Below, in pieces: positions 1-4,667 of a stretch of DNA of 9,531 nucleotides. The notes under the pieces were generated by a model. It made no database searches. It worked only from the letters and a program-made list of their open reading frames with translations, and was not told the DNA's origin. The stretch covers positions 1-9,531 of the forward strand of contig JAJZFE010000285.1 of assembly GCA_021798655.1 (NCBI GenBank), read 5' to 3'. This DNA is from Acidobacteriota bacterium (GTDB lineage: Bacteria; Acidobacteriota; Terriglobia; Terriglobales; Acidobacteriaceae). The translations under genes were made by a program, and so were the position numbers. The first letter of the stretch is position 1. The number at the start of each line of letters is the position of its first letter.

Positions 1-615
1 GACGGCGGCGTACATGCTGGGGTCGATGCCGGAGTCTGCGCCGCCGCCGAAGACCGGGGCGGGATGCTGAGTGCGCCACCAGCGGATGGACATGAAGCAG
101 ATGGGGACATCGACCGCCGCGAAGATGGCGAGCGCGGCGGAGATGACGCCGGTGTGTCCGTCGGAGGAGAGGCGGCGGACGAGGAGATAGCTGACGTAGA
201 GGAGCCAGAGGAGGAGGTAGCTGGTCATGCGCGCGTCCCAGGCCCACCAGATGCCCCAGGCGGCGCGGCCCCACAACATGCCGGTGGCGAGGCCGATGGT
301 GGAGAAGAGGACGGTCATCTCAGCGGAGGCGACGGCGAAGGCGTCGGCCTGGTTGGCGCGCTCGATGTTGCGGGGCCGCCACCAGAGATAGAGCAGCGAG
401 GCGACGGCGTTGAGGTAGGGGAAGAGCAGGCTCCAGATGGTGTGCGGGAAGTGGTAGAAGAAGGCGCGATAGAGGTTGCCCATGGTGGCTTCGGGGGGCG
501 CGACCATGGCCTGATAGAAGCCGATCGCCAGGACGATGGCGGTGAGCGCAAACCATGTCTGGCCTAGCTTGCCCGCAAATCCGGAGGTCTTGTGTGTCTC
601 GTTCACAAGCATCAT
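1..615 (-). CDS. ccmC: Heme-handling cytochrome c maturation protein CcmC (partial, C-terminus off the window)
   Basis: CcmC is an inner-membrane protein of System I cytochrome c biogenesis. It binds heme in its periplasmic tryptophan-rich loop and passes it to the chaperone CcmE. I translated 205 uninterrupted codons from ATG at 615-613. Seen: a hydrophobic first helix (about residues 21-38), the periplasmic stretch FFYHFPHTIW with H55, helices around 62-79 and 98-114, the WGIWWAWDARMTS heme-binding signature at about 120-132, and the second expected heme-ligand histidine in WWRTQHP (H184). These match the two-histidine plus WWxWD pattern of the family. Family members are usually somewhat over 200 residues, so only the last part is missing. 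A second ATG follows directly at 612-610; AAGG lies upstream of the first. The gene starts 54 bases after ccmB and is probably its last visible operon partner. Confidence 0.92.
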   Translation of the reverse strand, partial: MMLVNETHKTSGFAGKLGQTWFALTAIVLAIGFYQAMVAPPEATMGNLYRAFFYHFPHTIWSLLFPYLNAVASLLYLWWRPRNIERANQADAFAVASAEMTVLFSTIGLATGMLWGRAAWGIWWAWDARMTSYLLLWLLYVSYLLVRRLSSDGHTGVISAALAIFAAVDVPICFMSIRWWRTQHPAPVFGGGADSGIDPSMYAAV

Positions 616-669
616 TTTAGCGCCTTGGGTGCGGTGGGGGTGCGCGTTATTCGGTGCGTCCGGTACGGG

Positions 670-1350
670 TCAGTCGGCGGAGAGGACGGTGTCGAAGAGG
701 AGCAGGCAGACGGTGGTGAAGATGATGTCGTAGGCGACGAGGAGCTTGAGCCAGAGGGTGGGTTCGAACTCGCCGGTGAGGACGGCGGTGGTGGCCTGGA
801 TCATGGCCAGCAGGGCGGGCATGCAGATGGGCAGCAGCACGAGGGGGAGCAGAGTTTCGCGGGTGCGGGTGCGGAGGCTGAGCACGGCGAAGAAGGTGCC
901 GTTGACGACGAGGGCCCAGGTGCCGAGCGGAAGGATGAGCAGGAGCTTCCAGGCGTCGCCGAGGGGATGGAGGTTGTAGAAGAGCGTGAAGACGGGGGCG
1001 AGGACCAGCTCGACGAGGAGGACGAAGAGGAAGTTGGCGAGGGCCTTGCCGACGAAGAGCGCGGAGGCGGGCGCGGGCGAGAGGCGGTGCGCGTCGAGGA
1101 CGTGGTTGCTGGTCTCGCGGGCCCAGCTCTGGTTGAGCGCGGTCATGGAGGCGAAGAGCACGGCGACGCCAAGGAGGCCGCCGCTGATCTGGCGCGCGAT
1201 GGTGGGGAAGGCGGTGGGGTCGAAGGCCATTGCAAAGACGACGACGACCAGCAGCGCGAAGAACAACATGCCGTTGAGCGAGTCCTTGGTGCGCCATTCG
1301 AGACGGAGGTCTTTGCGGAGATGCGCGAGGACGATGCGGGTGTAGCTCAT
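670..1350 (-). CDS. ccmB: Heme exporter membrane protein CcmB
   Basis: CcmB is the integral membrane subunit that works with CcmA (ATPase) and CcmC in the CcmABCD complex, which releases holo-CcmE during cytochrome c maturation. The product is 226 residues, the usual size. Seen: an amphipathic start with KDLRLEWRTKDS (13-24), then about six hydrophobic segments (roughly 29-43, 55-72, 99-125, 133-157, 166-188, 202-221). The family-typical motif TRTRETLLPLVLLPICMP lies near residues 161-178. The ATG at 1350-1348 overlaps the ybaK stop as ATGA, and AAGGTGG lies upstream, so the start is well supported and translation is probably coupled to ybaK. The function call rests on family resemblance plus the flanking ccmA and ccmC. 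Confidence 0.93.
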   Translation of the reverse strand: MSYTRIVLAHLRKDLRLEWRTKDSLNGMLFFALLVVVVFAMAFDPTAFPTIARQISGGLLGVAVLFASMTALNQSWARETSNHVLDAHRLSPAPASALFVGKALANFLFVLLVELVLAPVFTLFYNLHPLGDAWKLLLILPLGTWALVVNGTFFAVLSLRTRTRETLLPLVLLPICMPALLAMIQATTAVLTGEFEPTLWLKLLVAYDIIFTTVCLLLFDTVLSAD

Positions 1351-1856
1351 GCGGTGGCCACCTTGGTGAGGTCGGCGAGGGTGGCGGCACCTTGTGAGCC
1401 GATGGCGCGGAGGTAGTCGGCGGGCGAGAGGAGGAGCTGGAGGCCGCGCTGGCCGGCGGAGATGGAGAGGATGTCGAAGAGTTCGATGGTCTCGTCGGCG
1501 AAGGCGGGGAAGGGCTTCTTCGCGGCGAGGACGGTGACGCCGCCGCGGATGTAGCCGGTGAGCGGCTCGACGTCCTTGAGCGCGGCGAGCTCGACGTTGC
1601 GTGTGCCGGCGGCGGTGGCGAGTTTTTTGAGGTCGAGTTCGCTGTCGCCGGGGACGACGGCGAAGAGATGCTCGTTGCTGCTCGTCTTTGTGACGAGGGT
1701 CTTGAACACCTGCTCGGGCGGGAGGCCGATCTTTCGGGCGACGCTGAGCGCGGTGAGGTCGTTGGGGTCTACGTCGTAGGGGCGGAGTTCGTAGGGGATG
1801 CTGAGGGAGTCGAGGAGGCGGGCGGCGTTGGTCTTGCTGGGTTTGGTGGCGCTCAT
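1347..1856 (-). CDS. ybaK: Cys-tRNA(Pro)/Cys-tRNA(Cys) deacylase, YbaK/EbsC family
   Basis: This cytosolic editing enzyme hydrolyses Cys-tRNA(Pro) formed by mischarging by prolyl-tRNA synthetase. The product is 169 residues, full length for the free-standing family. Seen: the N-terminal segment TNAARLLDSLSIPYELRPY (9-27), QVFKTLV with the conserved lysine K52, VVPGDSELDLKKLA (67-80), GYIRGGV (101-107) and the C-terminal SAGQRGLQLLLSPADY (133-148). All are in the order expected for YbaK and unlike the ProRS INS domain itself. The gene is sandwiched between ccmA and ccmB with ATGA overlaps at both ends (1853-1856 and 1347-1350), so it is almost certainly co-translated with the cytochrome maturation genes. 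No role in cytochrome maturation is known to me; the link may be only co-expression. Confidence 0.93.
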   Translation of the reverse strand: MSATKPSKTNAARLLDSLSIPYELRPYDVDPNDLTALSVARKIGLPPEQVFKTLVTKTSSNEHLFAVVPGDSELDLKKLATAAGTRNVELAALKDVEPLTGYIRGGVTVLAAKKPFPAFADETIELFDILSISAGQRGLQLLLSPADYLRAIGSQGAATLADLTKVATA

Positions 1857-2563
1857 GCGATGGCCTCGGCGGCTTCGGTGACGGAGGTGTCTCCGGCGAT
1901 GGAGGCGATGCGGCCGGCGGCGAGCGTGACGGTGGTGCGCGCGAGCGGGCGGGCGAGTTCGGCCTGGTGGGTGGTCATGAGCAGGGTGCGCGGAGTGCCG
2001 TCGGCGGCGGGGGCGGCGAGGTAGCGGAGGAGGCGCTCGACCATGCTGTGCGCGGAGCCGATGTCGAGGTTGGAGAAGGGCTCGTCGAGCAACAGGAGCG
2101 CGGGCTGGGCCATGAGGACGCGGGCGAGCGAGGCGCGCTGCTTCATGCCCTGGGAGTAGTCGCCGACGCGGCGCGGAAGCGTGGGGTCGAGGCCGACGTC
2201 GGCGAGCGCGGCGGCGGCGATGGCGGCGAGTTCGGCGCGCGTGGTGGCGAGGCCGTGGAGCTGCGCGAAGTAGATGAGGTTTTCCAGGCCGGTGAGCTCG
2301 TCGTAGAGCATGGGCGCGTGGCCCATGGTGCCGATGCGGCCGCGCTGCTGGCGGGGCGGCTGGCCGAAGACGTGGACGCTGCCGTAGCTGGGCGAGGCGA
2401 GGCCGGAGACGAGCTTCAGGATGGTGGATTTGCCGGCACCGTTTTCGCCGAGCAGAACGACGCTGCTGCCGGCGGGGAGCGCGAGCGAGACATCGCGCAG
2501 AGCGACGAAGCTGCCGTAGAGGCGCGAGACGCGTGCGAGCTGGATGGCGGCGGGCGGGGGCAT
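1853..2563 (-). CDS. ccmA: Cytochrome c biogenesis ABC transporter ATP-binding protein CcmA
   Basis: CcmA is the cytoplasmic ATPase of the CcmABCD complex, driving release of heme-loaded CcmE. The product is 236 residues from ATG at 2563-2561. Seen: Walker A GENGAGKST (39-47), a Q-loop region, the ABC signature YSQGMKQR (136-143), Walker B ALLLLDEP (155-162), a D-loop SNLD and the switch histidine in TTHQ (H199). The open frame runs upstream without a stop to about 3514, but that extension lies antisense to another gene and is low-complexity; the ABC domain begins right after this ATG, so I place the start here. No good Shine-Dalgarno is visible. A TATACT box 13 bases upstream suggests a very short leader. 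It is the first gene of the operon. Assignment to heme export, rather than a generic ABC ATPase, leans on the adjacent ccmB and ccmC. Confidence 0.92.
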   Translation of the reverse strand: MPPPAAIQLARVSRLYGSFVALRDVSLALPAGSSVVLLGENGAGKSTILKLVSGLASPSYGSVHVFGQPPRQQRGRIGTMGHAPMLYDELTGLENLIYFAQLHGLATTRAELAAIAAAALADVGLDPTLPRRVGDYSQGMKQRASLARVLMAQPALLLLDEPFSNLDIGSAHSMVERLLRYLAAPAADGTPRTLLMTTHQAELARPLARTTVTLAAGRIASIAGDTSVTEAAEAIA

Positions 2564-2575
2564 TAGCTGAAATTG

Positions 2576-2581
2576 AGTATA
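2576..2581 (-). promoter_or_regulatory. Candidate -10 box for the ccm operon
   Basis: Read on the minus strand, this is TATACT, one base from the consensus -10. No convincing -35 lies 16-18 bases upstream, where the sequence is CCCACC. Transcription from this box would begin only about 5-8 bases before the ccmA ATG. That fits the missing Shine-Dalgarno and suggests a near-leaderless message. Inference from sequence only. Confidence 0.35.
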
Positions 2582-2619
2582 GAAGGGGTGAGGTGGTGGG
2601 TGGGTTTGTGTTGAGCTAC

Positions 2620-2649
2620 GAGAGAAGAGAGTGGAGAGAGAAGAGAGTG
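2620..2649. repeat. Purine-rich 14-base direct repeat, period 16
   Basis: The 14-mer GAGAGAAGAGAGTG occurs exactly at 2620-2633 and again at 2636-2649, inside an almost pure G/A tract on the plus strand. It sits ten bases before a candidate -35 element of the downstream operon and about 60 bases upstream of ccmA on the other strand. It could be a tandem regulator site, a triplex-prone tract or chance low complexity; no known binding motif was recognised. Confidence 0.5.
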
Positions 2650-2658
2650 AAGGTAGAG

Positions 2659-2687
2659 TTGCACGCTGGGCGGGGTGGTGATACGGT
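2659..2687 (+). promoter_or_regulatory. Candidate promoter for the SAM-leader/thrC operon
   Basis: TTGCAC at 2659-2664 resembles a -35 element. It is followed after 17 bases by TACGGT at 2682-2687, which keeps the important first, second and last -10 positions. Transcription would start near 2694, some 20 bases before the structured leader. An A/T-rich stretch TTTAAATATT at 2688-2696 is an alternative -10. The call is based on position and partial consensus only. Confidence 0.35.
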
Positions 2688-2716
2688 TTAAATATTCCTC
2701 TCGCTTCGGCGGGTCG

Positions 2717-2824
2717 GATTTCATGCAGAGTGGTTGAGGGACGAGCCCTGTGACGCCACGACAACCGGACAAAAGTTAGTACCGGTGTCAACTCTCTCCT
2801 GGATGTTTCGGGGAACATGAGATT
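2717..2824 (+). ncRNA. SAM riboswitch (SAM-I / SAM-IV superfamily) aptamer in the leader of the thrC-like operon
   Basis: The leader carries the conserved core of the S-adenosylmethionine aptamer in the right order: AGAG, GTGG, GAGGGA, GCCC, TGACGCCAC, CAACC, then GGTGTCAA. A basal helix P1 pairs 2717-2725 with 2816-2824 (nine pairs, two of them G-U). P2 can form from GTGG 2730-2733 with CCAC 2756-2759, or GGTTG 2732-2736 with CAACC 2762-2766. A P3 hairpin uses 2767-2770 with 2779-2783 (A2781 bulged). The 3' part TGTCAACTC departs from the classic SAM-I TGCTAATTCC, which points to the SAM-I/IV variant type. No intrinsic terminator with a U tract follows before the ATG at 2939, so control may be at translation. 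Family-level identity is fairly clear; the exact subclass and mechanism are inferred. Confidence 0.8.
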
Positions 2825-2938
2825 TGAGTGGAAGCAGAGCCATATTTCAGGCCCGACCACGCGACTCTCCGTATCCCGAAGCCCCCAGACCAAGAGACAA
2901 GTCACAGCGCAGCACCCCGCAGCCATCGGAGTTGAACG

Positions 2939-4258
2939 ATGGATGTTTCGTCTACTGTGACTACGCAAACGCGCTACGAGCTGCGCTGCAATGAGTGCGG
3001 CAAGAGCTTTGGCAATCAGCCGCTGTCGGCATGTGATGACTGCCTGGCGCCGCTGGAGGTGCAGTACGATCTGGAGTCGGCGCGGGGGCGGTTTACGCGC
3101 GAGGCGATTGCCGCGGGGCCGGCAAACATCTGGCGCTACAAGGCGCTGCTGCCGATTCCGGAGGGCTATGAGCCGGACCTGCCGGTGGGTTTTACGCCGC
3201 TGGTGCGGGCGAAGTCGCTGGGCAAGCGGATTGGCGCGACGAACCTGTATGTGAAGAACGATGCGGTGTGCTTTCCGACGCTGAGCTTCAAGGACCGCGT
3301 GGTGAGCGTGGCGCTGGCCAACGCGCAGGCATTCGGATTTACGACGGTGGGCTGCTCGTCGACGGGGAACCTGGCGAACAGTGTGGCGGCGCAGGCGGCG
3401 CGGCTGGGCATCAAGGCGACGATTCTGGTGCCGGCTGATCTGGAGGCCGCGAAGATTCTGAACACGCAGGTGTATGGCGCGCGGCTGGTGCGGATCGACG
3501 GCAACTACGATCACGTGAACCGGCTGTGCACGCAGATTGCGGACGAGTACAACTGGGGCCTGGTGAACGTGAACCTGCGGCCGTACTATGCCGAGGGCTC
3601 GAAGACGGTGGGGTATGAGATCGCCGAACAGCTAGGCTGGAAGCTGCCGGACAACGTGGTCTGCCCGATGGCGGGTGGGTCGCTGATTCGGAAGATTCGC
3701 AAGGCGTTCAAGGAGCTGATTGCGCTGGGGCTGGTGGAGCCGAAGGAGGTGCGGTTCTTTGGCGCGCAGGCGACGGGATGTTCGCCGATCTCGCAGGCGG
3801 TGAAGAACGGCTGGGACCACATTGAGCCGCAGCGGCCGGACACGATTGCGCGGTCGCTGGCGATTGGCAACCCGGCGGACGGGCCGGCGGCGGCGAAGAT
3901 GATTCGCGAGACAGGCGGATGGGCCGAGGATGTTTCGGACGTGGAGATCGTTGCCGGCATTCAGGAGCTGGCCGAGACCGAGGGCATCTTTACGGAGACG
4001 GCCGGCGGCGTGACGACAGCCGTGACGGCGCGGCTGTATGCGCAGGGCCGCATCGGTGCGGATGAGCTGACGGTGACGGTGATTACCGGCAACGGGTTGA
4101 AGACGACCGATGCGCTCGATGGACGCTTTGAGGCCGAGCCTGCGGTGAAGCCGAAGCTGGCGGCTTTCGATGCGTATCTGCGGTCGGTGGACAGCGAGTA
4201 TGCCAACGAGGAAGAGACAGAAGGGGCGGAGCTGGAGCTCGCCGGAGGAGTGCAGTAG
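2939..4258 (+). CDS. thrC: Threonine synthase-family PLP enzyme (ThrC-like), possibly a thiocarboxylate-dependent homocysteine synthase
   Basis: The product is 439 residues, a fold-type II PLP enzyme. Classic threonine synthase converts O-phosphohomoserine to threonine in the cytosol. Seen: an N-terminal zinc-ribbon-like module with C17, C20, C32 and C35 (CxxC-x11-CxxC), the PLP lysine in SFKDR (K118), the phosphate-binding SSTGN (140-144), MAGGSL, ETAGGVTTA and the C-terminal TGNGLKTT (383-390). The start has a good GGAG at 2928-2931, seven bases before the ATG. The gene lies behind a SAM-type riboswitch. Its stop shares a base with the next gene, a CysO-like sulfur carrier. Riboswitch plus carrier suggest that the enzyme may take sulfur onto an activated homoserine or serine ester, as CysM does with CysO. 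Plain threonine synthase remains the default family call; the sulfur role is inferred from context. Confidence 0.85.
   Translation: MDVSSTVTTQTRYELRCNECGKSFGNQPLSACDDCLAPLEVQYDLESARGRFTREAIAAGPANIWRYKALLPIPEGYEPDLPVGFTPLVRAKSLGKRIGATNLYVKNDAVCFPTLSFKDRVVSVALANAQAFGFTTVGCSSTGNLANSVAAQAARLGIKATILVPADLEAAKILNTQVYGARLVRIDGNYDHVNRLCTQIADEYNWGLVNVNLRPYYAEGSKTVGYEIAEQLGWKLPDNVVCPMAGGSLIRKIRKAFKELIALGLVEPKEVRFFGAQATGCSPISQAVKNGWDHIEPQRPDTIARSLAIGNPADGPAAAKMIRETGGWAEDVSDVEIVAGIQELAETEGIFTETAGGVTTAVTARLYAQGRIGADELTVTVITGNGLKTTDALDGRFEAEPAVKPKLAAFDAYLRSVDSEYANEEETEGAELELAGGVQ
4244..4250 (+). promoter_or_regulatory. Ribosome binding site fixing the GTG start of the sulfur carrier gene
   Basis: GGAGGAG at 4244-4250 lies inside the end of the thrC-like gene, seven bases before GTG at 4258-4260. 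It decides the GTG start, which overlaps the upstream TAG stop by one base. Confidence 0.75.
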
Positions 4259-4536
4259 TGCAAGTCAAAGTCGTTCTACCCACCGCATTGGCGCGCCATA
4301 CCGATGGCCAGAAGAGCTTCGCGTCGGAAGCCGTAAACCTGCCGGGGCTGCTGGCCGAAGTGGATGCGAAGTTTCCCGCGCTGGCGCAGAATATCAAGGA
4401 CGAGCAGGGCAAGCTGCGCCGGTTTATCAATGTGTACATCAACGATGAGGACATTCGCTTTCTGGGCGGGGATGCGCACCAGTTTGAAGATGGCGATGAG
4501 GTGATGCTGATTCCATCGATCGCGGGCGGGTGCTGA
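4258..4536 (+). CDS. CysO/ThiS/MoaD-like sulfur carrier protein with Gly-Gly-Cys tail
   Basis: This 92-residue ubiquitin-fold protein would carry sulfur as a C-terminal thiocarboxylate. It closely resembles my recollection of mycobacterial CysO in layout: a start like VKVVLPTALARHTDGQKS, the central RRFINVYINDEDIRFLGG (54-71), and DGDEVMLIPSIAGG near the end. CysO donates sulfur to CysM for cysteine synthesis. Here the di-glycine G90-G91 is followed by one extra residue, C92. Carriers with residues after Gly-Gly, such as QbsE, must be trimmed by a JAMM/Mec-type protease before activation by an E1-like MoeB/ThiF enzyme. Neither partner is in the window. Start is GTG with a strong upstream GGAGGAG and a one-base overlap with the thrC-like gene, so the two products are probably made together and act together. 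Confidence 0.9.
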   Translation: MQVKVVLPTALARHTDGQKSFASEAVNLPGLLAEVDAKFPALAQNIKDEQGKLRRFINVYINDEDIRFLGGDAHQFEDGDEVMLIPSIAGGC

Positions 4537-4597
4537 GCGGGCGGCGCGAACGGTGATTACGCTGCATTGCCCTAAGGTTTCGTCACCCGTCAAAGAT

Positions 4598-4628
4598 GCA
4601 GATTCCTCCGCTGCGCTGCGGAATGACA
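4598..4628. repeat. Hairpin-forming intergenic element, REP-like
   Basis: The spacer between two convergent genes contains a compact imperfect palindrome. ATTCC 4602-4606 can pair with GGAAT 4620-4624, or TCCGC 4607-4611 with GCGGA 4618-4622. The form ATTCC...CGCTGCG...GGAATGACA resembles short intergenic elements I recall as widely dispersed in acidobacterial genomes; there is only one copy here, so the repeat nature cannot be shown. It may also end transcription from one or both sides. No other structure is clear in 4537-4667. Confidence 0.45.
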
Positions 4629-4667
4629 ATACTGCCTATTTGCAACTACACCTGGCATGTAACAGGC

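Noticed and set aside
64..567. 167-codon plus-strand open frame at the left edge
   Set aside because: Antisense shadow of ccmC, whose minus-strand reading has clear family motifs.
592..1416. 274-codon plus-strand open frame, Glu/Gly-rich
   Set aside because: Antisense shadow of ccmB and the end of ybaK; composition follows codon bias on the opposite strand.
2825..2938. Intrinsic terminator expression platform after the SAM aptamer
   Set aside because: No stable GC hairpin followed by a T tract is visible before the thrC start.
2564..3514. Long minus-strand open frame extending ccmA by over 300 codons
   Set aside because: The extension is Arg/His-rich low complexity, runs antisense to the thrC-like gene and through the riboswitch, and the ABC domain starts right after the ATG at 2563.
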